Shown piece after piece: positions 55,721-64,000 of a DNA stretch of 64,000 nt (within the stretch, counting starts at the first letter, position 1; the number at the start of each line of letters is the position of its first letter). The position numbers and the translations under genes were made by a program. Under the pieces are notes generated by a model. That model searched no databases. It saw nothing but the letters and a program-made list of their open reading frames with translations, and was not told where the DNA came from. Source of the DNA: Undaria pinnatifida (Eukaryota > Sar > Phaeophyceae > Laminariales > Alariaceae); the NCBI GenBank assembly GCA_012845835.1, contig JABAKD010000023.1, forward strand, positions 27,011,972 to 27,075,971, read 5' to 3'.

Positions 55721-56195
55721 CCAGGGCTCCGCTCCGCGGGCGGCTAACGCCTACCGCTACGCTTGCGCAAGGAAGAACACAAGATAATGTGAATGCGGTA
55801 GAAACAAGAGGCCCATGATTTGGTCATCTAGCGATTCAATAATGCCAACAGCTACTTGCGCAGAGCTGATTGCCTTGTGCTGTGCTGTGTGCTCATTGGC
55901 GATGTCACGTTCTGATCGCCAGTACCGGTGTAATTTGCGGGACAAAAGTGGGATCTAGAGAGGACAATCAAGTGAAGAAAGCAAAGGACGAATGTACACA
56001 CGTACATACCAGTCGGTCCCTGGTATCGCATGGGACCTTGTACTGCTGTATGCTCGAAAAAAACACTGCGCAGCACGGCACAGCACCGCACCGCACCGCA
56101 CCACGGGGCAAGGCACGACACCGCACGACGCTGCGCTGGTGAGCCATGGCTGGGCTGAGCTGAGCTGCTAGTGCATTATGTGTGATCCAACTATA
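55721..56195 (-). mobile_element. GC-hairpin-ended element, copy 4
   Basis: Hairpin at 55736-55757 with two mismatches. On minus it is followed by GGAGCGGAGCCCTGG then T, again CTRR|T. Interior landmarks are as in copies 2 and 3 (GGCCCATGATTTGGTC, CGTTCTGATCGCCAGTACCG, GCACCGCACCGCACC). It follows block B directly, as copy 2 follows block A after a spacer. Confidence 0.6.
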
Positions 56196-56435
56196 TATTA
56201 CCTGGTATGTCCAAAGGGGGAGAGCTCCGCCAGCGGCCTGGTGAGGGCCGCCGACGAATCTTATTCCCGTAGGTAACAGTTTATTACAGTAGTAAACAGC
56301 AGTAAACGGCAGTTTCGATGCCAAGGGCCCGTTTCGAACGTTCGACGAATCCCCGCTGGAAGGAAGAGTATGAGGCGCACGACAGGTTCGACGCCTGGCC
56401 GGGGCTCGGCTGGTGGATATCGTTACTCTGTTTTC
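56196..56435. other. Unassigned, one coding-like stretch
   Basis: Plus frame from 56318 begins MPRARFERSTNPRWKEEYEA and reads protein-like for ~35 residues before running into LINE 3' UTR. I do not recognise it. Confidence 0.35.
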
Positions 56436-56720
56436 GTTCTCATATTTACTCGCATAATCAAGTCCGCGGTCACAGGACAGGCTCCAGAGTCTCTGGAGTG
56501 GAAGGATATCCCAGAGAAAGAACAAAGCAAATCAAAAGAGGTATACGTATACGATATCACAGCTGAAGCAATTCATGCTTCCGCCTAAAAATGCAACAGA
56601 AATGGAATCGGAAGTAAGCGTACGTACGTGCCAAGCCCACACTGGTACAAACGATTCAATACTCGCAGCTGAAACCACTACAATGCATGCCACCCAGAAA
56701 ATGTATAGTACGATACATCG
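56436..56720 (-). mobile_element. LINE 3' end fragment (LINE copy 4)
   Basis: Matches the LINE 3' UTR at 12250-12500: CGCATAATCAAGTCCGCGGT, CACAGGACAGGCTCCAGAG, CACAGCTGAAGCAATTCATG. The (AAC)n tail has decayed to a short TTGTTTTCG-like remnant on plus. Confidence 0.7.
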
Positions 56721-57235
56721 AAAGAATGGAGTGCAGGTAAGAGTAATATTAGTGGTGCAAAACCCGTAGTTGCAGTACATACTCATGATGTGGTGCTGTA
56801 ATAGTTGCCGGTAAATGGCCTGCACTTCCGGCTGGCACATGCCAGCACCATCTATGGAGATACCACTATATGGCGAGTATTACTGCTGTACTCTGTTGCT
56901 TTTACGTATTGCATTGGGATAGTAAGGTGTTGCACGCACCGCTACAAAATGCAGTATGGGGCGAGACGGCACGGGGGCATCTCTCTGTACTGTCGGATAA
57001 CATAATCGGTCAACAACAGCATAAGCAGCCTTCTTGTGTTCGTCAGAACGCGCGCGGTATTAATATTAATAGTAGCTGCAATCTATATGTGGTATTAACA
57101 TAATCATAGTACTCGTTGTGGTCATTTTTGCGGATAGCGGGTTATCTTTCGATGTATCTTTGGAAGGGCTTAGGGGCGGGCGGGTGGCCGTCGTTGGATG
57201 GATAGTTAAAAAAACAAAAATACGCTTCATCCATC
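56721..57235. other. No gene recognised
   Basis: Mixed sequence with a TAATATTAATAGTAG patch near 57057. Short frames only. Confidence 0.4.
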
Positions 57236-57445
57236 TGTGAGATCGAAGATTTCGTCGAAACTCATATTGGCAAGCTGTGTGTGATACTCCGATCGCGCAT
57301 ATTACTGCGTGTGTTTCCTATTTAAGGATATAGCGACTCCCCTTAAAACTACAGTGTTGTAGCTTGTATCAGGGTCAACCGGGTGATGCTAATCAATCTG
57401 TGCACGGAAACTTTACAACCCGTTTTTGAGGGGGGCAAAATCTGA
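57236..57445 (-). repeat. ~590-bp dispersed repeat, copy 3 (truncated)
   Basis: Matches 11590-11820: GTGAGATCGA, GGCAAGCTGTGTGTGATACT, GATCGCGC, CAGGGTCAAC and AACCCG...GGGGGNAAAA blocks, same orientation as copy 1. The part with the conserved frame is absent. Confidence 0.65.
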
Positions 57446-57882
57446 CCCCTGAGAAGGAATGCATCATCGGTTTATCATGTATATCCTGTAAGTTGTATGG
57501 TAACCGTCGAGGGGAGGGCGGAGTTTTTTATCGGCCCGCGCGGGGAGGAGGGGGGGTTTCTAACAGTTTTAGGTCGCATAAATGTATAGGAGCTGCATCA
57601 ACAAGTCTGGTACGGCGGTGAAAATATTGATGTTGGAATCTGGAAATCGGGTGGCGCGCATTTACGAGTAGCCATACGTTTTTGTTGTCTGTTTGGCATT
57701 GTTGTGTTGCTCGCGCTGCACAGCAGTAGTAGTGCATTTTCGGATAGCAAATGATCCTGCAGCAGCTGTATAATATGTGATGTTGATATATTCGTGATAT
57801 GCTGATTTTAAGCATCCTATTCATTTGCGTATCGGGCTGAACGCGACATCCAAAACATTCATTCATAAGTTCGTCATTATTC
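57446..57882. other. Unassigned, inverted similarity to 58850-58900
   Basis: On minus, CGCGAATAATGACGAAC...TGAATG near 57850-57895 resembles plus CGCGAATGATGACGAAATAA at 58860. The shared peptide-like stretch (IANNDELMNEC against IANDDEIINAC) may be a remnant of a common coding unit. Confidence 0.4.
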
Positions 57883-58080
57883 GCGATACTTCTTTTACTT
57901 TTTCTTGTGGACAAACTGACTTGCGGAACGCGCGAGAGCGTGAGTTAGCAATACTCGGTGAAAACTCGGTAAGCAGTGGGATTGCTGAACCCTATTGCGC
58001 GGTTTGTCAAGAAGCTGGAAACTACAAGTGTGAAAAATTGAGAAATAAGAAAAAACAGCTGATCTCGATCTCACAGCTGG
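57883..58080 (+). pseudogene. Partial HIT-type zinc finger sequence, copy 1
   Basis: The plus frame reads SSGIAEPYCAVCQEAGNYKC. C-x2-C, then AG-x-YKC, resembles the first half of a zf-HIT finger (C-x2-C...YxCPxC), but the fourth Cys of that half is Leu and the second half is missing. The upstream RNARERELAILGEN is shared with 63205-63445. Partial gene duplicate or captured exon. Assignment rests on a short motif. Confidence 0.45.
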
Positions 58081-59267
58081 AGTGGGTTAAAAAAAATGCA
58101 CGTACAACCTGGTGACCTATCTGAGAACCCTTGAGAACCCTTAGCAAAATTTCGCACAGGTACAGGCTGGTTCACGTTAAAAACCCCAAATTTATTCGCC
58201 GGCGAATGTCCCACGCCGCTTTTTCGATTCAGACCTACACGTCTCCTATGTACCCTTGCGAAGACTTCACCCGATTTTTGTTATTTCTTTTTGTCCCTGA
58301 TTTTTTGTTATTTAAGATTTTTCGGAAAATGTGGACCACCTTAGCCCAATTTTGGCCGGGGAAAAAAGAAACTCGGAGGTCAGACCTCGGAATGGGCATG
58401 TAGAACACGTCTGCAAAAATTCAGGATCTATCTCTCCAAAACGGCGTGGGCATTTGGACTTTTGTGCGCATTAGTGAGCAAGATACGTTATTTCCTTCAA
58501 GTTACTTGGTTTTAGAGTAGAAGCCATTTTTTTCGCCAGGCTCTGCTTAATGTCGAATTGAACACAGGCAAGTCCGATCTTCGATTTTTTGCGCGAAAAT
58601 TTTTGCACACATGCCTTGGAGCGATCGCGCAAAGTGCGGCGCAATTTTTTTTTTCGCCCCCGCTCGGAAAAAGCCTGAGTATTATTTGCCGGCAACCATA
58701 ATTTACTTTACTTCACGTACGGCAACTATACGTTGTTCCCATCTATGCGAAGCCGTCCCGTATTAGAGTGACGTTTTCTTCAACCGCCGGAGGACAAAGT
58801 ATAACTTATATTCTTCCCATTATGTTTGAGACGAAGAGTGATATCAGCGCATGTCGGCGTATCGCGAATGATGACGAAATAATTAATGCATGTTTGATTA
58901 TGCGGTCAGATCATTATGCAACGCAAAAAACAACGAATCTCCAATATATGTATCGCCTTGCGCCGAAGTGCCGTAAAAGCAGCATCGTCGTAATAGCGTA
59001 CCACGATCTAATGCATGCATTGTTTTAAGTTGTTGCGGACCGTATTGCAGCGGGTCCGGATCTCTCGCGCGAGTGACCCCCGAGTAGAGCTGAACGATGC
59101 AATCTCGGGATCCCAAAACAAACGTTGATCGACACAAACGAATGCTCAAACGTTGTAGCTTTGAACGGCTTTTCAAATATTTCATAGGTCAAACGTTCTC
59201 TTTAGAACACTATATCATCGTGCTACTCTTTAGAAAAGCTATATTGGGTTAATCGTACATGTTTTCT
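58081..59267. other. Intergenic, no supported gene
   Basis: Frame 58768-59028 is open but has no domain. T-rich patches near 58270-58330 and 58650. Nothing further recognised. Confidence 0.4.
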
Positions 59268-59450
59268 CCCAAACCGGTCCTATTTCTATCACTACTCGAT
59301 CCGTCCGGGAATAGTCGGACACTTTATGGGCCCGGGATAAGCAACCCTTGGCATCGTAAACTGCCATTTTCCGTTGCCTGCGGGTATTAACTTCGACGGC
59401 GGCCGTTACTCGGTCGCTGGCGAAGACCCCTTATAAATTTAGGTAATACA
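59268..59450 (+). repeat. ~190-bp dispersed repeat, copy 2
   Basis: Inverse match of 1906-2106, with TACATG at both outer ends. Confidence 0.7.
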
Positions 59451-59739
59451 TGTTTCTTGAACTCTGGAGGAGGTCGTTCTGCGGTTTTCACGATATGAAA
59501 TTTGACTTTCCCCAACACCTTTACACAGGTGAGCTAACATTTGTGTCCTGCGGGTGCTCCACCCGGAAATGGCCCCGGAGGCTCTCTGGATTAGCGAAAA
59601 CAATCGGCTATTCGGCGACACGCACCGAGGACCATTCAGTATGAGTGCAAGAGCTTCCATCTGCAGAAGTGCAGGGGTCTGGCGTTTTGGATCCGCGGTT
59701 TAGGATGTATATTCCATGATAGTGTGTGAGATGGGCGTT
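59451..59739. other. Spacer, no gene recognised
   Basis: Mixed DNA between two repeats. Confidence 0.4.
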
Positions 59740-60310
59740 CGAAGAGCTATAGGATCAAGTGTGCACCGCCCGACGCCTGATGCAGACCACATATCTCACT
59801 CGTCGGTCTTCATTCGATCAATACAGGTGTGTGAGTGTGCCTTTGCATTACATCAAGAGCAGAAGAGAGATCACTTCGAAACAGTTGCGATTGACATCCA
59901 ACTCATGTTTCATCCCGACTCGACAGCACTAATAACCCGAGCATCAGGCGTGGGCTGGACCTCCGCTGGCCTGGCACATGTACAGGGAGTACCCAGGAAC
60001 TTGCGTCCGAACCCGGTAGATCCAAGTAGCCCACTCCAAGAGTTGTTTCACACCACAAGTATTGTATCATGCATACTGAATTCCACAGATGGCTAGTGTT
60101 ATCCCCCTCAATGCGGGTTATACAGTTTTCGAGCGCGGAACAAGGTGGAACGTCTCAGTCCATTAGTAGGGAAGTCACCGACCTTTACCCTTGACGAGGG
60201 TATACACACCCCGTAACACACGCGATCGAATTATCACGCGCAGCTTGCAAAGCTGAGTTTTGATCAAAAACCTCTTTGGTCGATCTCACGTCTGAAATGT
60301 TTTTTCTTCC
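59740..60310 (+). repeat. ~590-bp dispersed repeat with conserved open frame, copy 2
   Basis: Matches 11580-12170 inverted along its length. The plus frame 59716-60096 shares SIQVCECA, ALHQEQKRDHF, VPRNLR.NPV and a SPLQ block with copy 1. It ends in ACGCGCAGCTTGCAAAGCTG...CTCACGTCTGAAATG, the recurrent terminal motif. Confidence 0.65.
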
Positions 60311-60323
60311 TTAAAGTAGGCAT

Positions 60324-60750
60324 ATGGCTTTCATCCCAGCGTTTTCCGAGCCCCAATCCCTTTGGCCGCGGGATCCCCCCCCCCGCCCCTCCTCGGCCAA
60401 TCAGGGATCAAGGCGCGCGGCGGGAGAGGCCTCTCGGGGCAACCCGTCCAGTCCCGCCGCACCCGGGAGGATTGGGCCCCATCTCTGGTTCAAATATCCT
60501 TCCATATTTCTACAACGCCATTATTCCGGGGACGAGAATCGAGTTCTCCCGGGTCGACACCGCCCCGCACGGCTTGGAAATCCCATGGGCAGGGGGGTTG
60601 ACTGGGGCGGGTAGAGCGAAGACAACCCGGAGAGGATAGGGCCCCATCCCCGGTTCAGACATCCTTGCATACCTCTACAACTCCGACACTCTGGTGGGAC
60701 GAAAATCGAGTTCTCCAGGGTCGACACCGCCCCGCACGGTGGAGAAACCT
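60324..60750 (+). repeat. ~170-bp tandem duplication
   Basis: GGGCCCCATC, GGTTCANAYATCCTT, GAGTTCTCC.GGGTCGACACC and GCCCCGCACGG occur in order at ~60473-60570 and ~60640-60740. Frames through it are GC-driven and unassigned. Confidence 0.75.
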
Positions 60751-61659
60751 CAATCCCACGTGTGATAAAGAGGATTATTGCGGGGCCTGGTCCTCACTCG
60801 ATACAGAAATCTGTGATGCAATGACCGTCACCCAAATGAACATATTCTTCCTTCTCTTGAAGTAGCTATCTATCCATGAACAAGGTTGTTTATCGTCTTT
60901 TTCATTACGTCTGGTCGGATAAAATAGGGAAACGAGGTGCGCTGACAGAGGGGGGGGCGGTGTCCCTGCTGCGTTGCGCACTCCATTGCTCCGATTATAT
61001 CCTTCCTAAAAGTGGGGTGCTCTATTCCGCAAGGGTGTCTACTTGGACACTGTTGTTCTTTGGCCCACTGCTGTACCAAGTTTCCACATTTCATTTACAT
61101 ATCACTACCCCTATTGGGAGATCCACAACCCACGAGACCAATACTCAAACCCTAGGTGTTCCCATACACCAACCAAGTACTTTAGTTACCTCAATAAATC
61201 TACAAGTAAGTGATTTTCCAATTTCACCACAATAGCCCATCCAAGTCCATTGTCACCTTCTCCCAACAAAGTGTGCAATAAAATAACTACGTGCTTAGTT
61301 TAAATTGCTGCTGTGTCAACCTATTACGCTCTATAACAATGGCTATTCGTAACCTCAGTAATTTATGCTGAATCCTTTTTTAACCTATTTTACCCTGTCG
61401 TAACCTCCATTTCCACCCATTTACTCGCAAACTTACTGATCACATTATCAGGGAAACTGACCGGCGGGGCATCATTAAACTAATCTGTGTTTAGCTAGCG
61501 CTTAACCGGTACTAAATTGATCCCAAAACAATGCAAAAATTTCGGTTGGGTCTCACTACGGGGCTGGTTTTGAAGAAATCGTAAACCTTTGACCGATTTG
61601 GTTACAGAATGGATCCTAAAATACCACAATTTCCCCCAGAATCCCGGAATTCTCCTTAA
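60751..61659. other. Intergenic, no supported gene
   Basis: A 119-codon plus frame (60876) and a 74-codon minus frame overlap, with no recognisable domain. Positions 61250-61500 are AT-rich. Confidence 0.4.
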
Positions 61660-61925
61660 TTTACACTATGTATGGACTACTGAATCTCTTCGCAGTGATA
61701 TGCACATGCCAACACCAGGTTCCTATTTCCTCGCTGAAAGTCTTCAACTTATCCTTGTGAAGGTTCACATTATGCCTTGTTCCCAAGTCAAACAGTTTGA
61801 TTGTGTGCGGAAATGCTTGATTGGGTGCATCTTCCTCAGCCATCATTACTACTTGAGCTAGTTGCCAACCATTGTAGGCCGTCTTGAAATTAAGGTACGA
61901 TCCAGTGTTGTCTCGATCATAAATT
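61660..61925 (-). other. Coding-like fragment, family unknown
   Basis: Minus frame reads NTGSYLNFKTAYNGWQLA, VVMMAEEDAPNQAFPHTIKL, then KLKTFSEEIGTWCWHVH and a stop near 61650. Composition and absence of repeats suggest a real protein fragment, ~85 residues. It could be the end of a transposase or a host exon. I cannot name it. Confidence 0.4.
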
Positions 61926-61939
61926 TCAGGGTTCTCTAC

Positions 61940-62410
61940 GGTGCGGTTTTTCCTATCGGTTCGACGCGGAGCGGTGCGGTTAACCGCACCGACCTGCACC
62001 GTAGGATTTTTGCCCTCTTCAAAACCGAACCGCACCGCACCGTAGGATTCCTGATTTCTGAAACCGCACCAAACCGCACCGTAGGATACATGACAGCACC
62101 GAACCGCACCGTAGCATTTTCTTTTTTCAGGCTGCACCGAACCACACCGTAGGTTATATCACAGCACCGAACCGCACCGTAGGATATACAATATCCGAAA
62201 ACCGCGCCGAACCGCACCGTAAGATTGCCGATATCTGCAAACCGCACCGAGCCGCGCCGTAGGAATGCCATCGAAACCGCACCGCACCGTGTGCATCAAG
62301 CCAACAACCGTTAAACCGGTTATTTAACGGCGCGGTTAACTTGAAACCGCGGTTCTATCGGCCGCAGAACGGTGCTATAGGGTCACGGTTTCGCACGGTT
62401 CACTACGTTT
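61940..62410. repeat. Degenerate ACCGCACCGTAGGAT array
   Basis: About eight units of ~35-60 bp, each with a CCGAACCGCACCGTAGGAT-type core separated by variable text (ACATGACAG, TGATTTCTGAA), followed by inverted GGTTTCGCACGGTT-type sequence to 62410. Inverted halves suggest a foldback element comparable in style to the MITE at 17551. Confidence 0.65.
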
Positions 62411-63100
62411 TCTGCACGGTTTGATGTCTAAAGTCAAAAGTGTCCTCGCTAGCTTGGTTGATCTAATGGTATTTCATATTTTAATAATTACAGTATTATT
62501 GATACATGTAAATATATGAACTTTAATTATTACTACTTGTTTTATAGGTATGTAGTATATTATAAATTTTTTGTTTATGTGCTCTCGGAATGATTGTTAT
62601 ATTATTATATACTGGTATTTTTTATCAGCTGATTATTTATAGGTTAGACCCACTAATATGGAAAAAGTTTGGGCGATTATTTCTGGTGAAATTTTTTGTA
62701 GTTTTTTGGCTCCAGAAATCACTGCATGAGAAATAAGGGGCGTCCATTACGGCTTCTGATTTTTGGAAAGTGGTTTTATTTTAAATTTGGTAGGTCTTGT
62801 TTTGCTGTTTGCCTTTATTTTTGAAATCTGGCACGTACGTTGTCGCCGGCGACGTTAGGTCACCACTGCGTCTGCTGCTGTGCTGCTGGTGTGGTGGTTT
62901 TGGTGGTGTTTGTGGTGCTGCTGCCGCGTTTGTGTGAAGACGAGAAGCTCTGTCTCGCACACAAACAAGCGCGGTGTCATATGCTGTTTGTAGGTGAGTT
63001 TGTGACTCTTTGTTGTGGGTGATGGGTGACGTGTACAGCAGACAGGTGTCATACCAGGTACGGAGTAGGCGGTGGTGACATATACTTGGTACGAGGTAGT
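62411..63100. other. AT-rich intergenic DNA
   Basis: No gene. Positions 62870-62930 carry a GGTGTGGTGGTTTTGGTGG run. Confidence 0.4.
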
Positions 63101-63104
63101 ATCG

Positions 63105-63178
63105 GTCGCCCCGTTGGCGTATCAGGTTATCCTCGAGCCTGATTTAGGTCAGTTTAGTGAGTTCGAGCCCCGCCGAGT
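63105..63178 (+). other. tRNA-like sequence, probably a relic
   Basis: GTTGGCGTATCAGGTTA resembles a box A/D-arm, and GAGTTCGAGCCCCGCC is close to a box B/T-arm with correct spacing. The acceptor strands do not pair (3' side CGAGTGC has no GCACTCG upstream), so a functional tRNA is unlikely; a SINE head or dead tRNA fits better. Confidence 0.35.
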
Positions 63179-63204
63179 GCATTCTCGTTTAGATTCGTTA
63201 GGAC

Positions 63205-63445
63205 TTTTCTTGTGCCCAAATTGACTTGCGGAAAGCGCGAGAGCGTGAGTTAGCAACACTCGATGAAAAATCGACGAGCAGTGGGATTGCTGAACCCGGT
63301 GCGCGATTAAAATTAAAGGCAAGAACCGGGGGGGAGAAGGGACGACACCTGTGAGTGACCACGGCTTGTCTAGAAGCTGGAAAGTATAAGTGCAAGAAAA
63401 AGAACAGAGAAAAAATTATCCAGCAGTCAAATAATCCCAGTTCTG
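63205..63445 (+). pseudogene. Partial HIT-type zinc finger sequence, copy 2
   Basis: Shares TTGACTTGCGGAAAGCGCGA, GAGCGTGAGTTAGCAA and GTGGGATTGCTGAACCC with 57883-58080. A ~57-bp extra segment (63308-63364) then splits it from CTTGTCTAGAAGCTGGAAAG, which reads ACLEAGKYKC. The extra segment lacks GT/AG borders, so it is an insertion rather than an obvious intron. Non-functional. Confidence 0.45.
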
Positions 63446-64000
63446 AGAGGATGGAGGAGCTGTTTCTTCTGGGCTCAGAAATACTAATCCGCTGATTTTT
63501 GGAATGATTTCTTGTCCCATCGTGGATGGTTCTTGTTTTTGGCGTCGGAGATCCCTGTTAAAGGGAGAAATTATCGCTCAAATTTTTTTCCGTTATAGTA
63601 GATTTCAGTCATTTATTTTATTGCATATTTAATACTGAGTATTTTTTTTGTTTACTGCTGTTTGTTGTTGCTCTCTTGACTTTGCGTATGAATTGAACAA
63701 GATGAGTACGTATATACGTATCTGGCACGAATTACGCTGCCTGCAATCCACCCCGAGCATTTATTCGTCCGACGCAGCTCCAATAACTTATCACGGAGCA
63801 TCTTTCTTGCCAGGCACGCACCACCAGCTGCTTCCTACTTGCTTAGTGCAGTGAGTGGTGCACCGACACAGCACAAGACAACCGCTGAGAGCACGAACTC
63901 CAGGTTGTCGAGAGGTGTAGCTAGAGTATGATGCGGCTGGGCGGTGTTGGGGTGGGCCTGCGGGCCGCTGCTTCGATGGCGCTCTTTCGTACGATTAGTG
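63446..64000. other. No gene recognised at the right edge
   Basis: AT-rich to ~63660, then mixed sequence with short frames only. Confidence 0.4.

Overview
This window reads as eukaryotic nuclear DNA that consists almost entirely of transposable elements and their relics. There are no operons or ribosome-binding sites. Coding signal appears as broken retroelement reading frames, one plausible three-exon gene, and long intergenic DNA full of microsatellites. The mix (Ty3/gypsy, an RT of the type I associate with oomycetes and algae, hAT, Harbinger-like MITEs, a TA-flanked TIR element, a LINE, tRNA-like SINEs, non-autonomous LTR elements) fits an alga or other stramenopile-type genome. A brown alga is my best guess, but the sequence alone does not settle the species.

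Layout: 0-8.8 kb holds an RT relic split by a retroposon, small tandem repeats, a Harbinger-like MITE and retroposon tails. 8.86-11.08 kb is a decayed hAT transposon with palindromic GAGCTA arrays. 11.2-16.2 kb holds three minus-strand copies of one LINE family. 16.6-20.35 kb is an AT-rich satellite into which a complete 3.17-kb non-autonomous LTR element (element I) jumped; element I itself carries a foldback MITE. 21.88-23.81 kb (minus) is the best candidate cellular gene. 25.4-27.4 kb holds CAG-rich tandem duplications, more satellite and a retroposon copy. 27.4-29.2 kb is a dead gag-like region. 31.4-32.2 kb is a second Harbinger-like MITE. 32.97-40.81 kb is a full-length decayed Ty3/gypsy element with recognisable LTRs and a 4-bp target duplication, sitting inside a tRNA-like SINE. 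41-43.4 kb and 49.3-52 kb hold a family ending in a GC hairpin, joined to SINE sequence.

The most informative part is 44-56 kb. Two paralogous blocks (about 44.2-49.0 and 52.8-55.7 kb) each act as the empty site for an insertion in the other. Block A carries a 3.13-kb LTR element (element II, sister of element I, target duplication GGGG). Block B carries a 1.36-kb TIR element (target duplication TA) encoding a 198-residue acidic, coiled-coil, PPxY-containing protein I cannot assign. 57-64 kb contains further repeat copies and two partial duplicates of a sequence resembling a HIT-type zinc finger.

No intact autonomous element is visible. The non-autonomous LTR elements would need outside machinery. 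The Ty3-like element is the only LTR-type donor in view, and its polymerase and integrase are broken.
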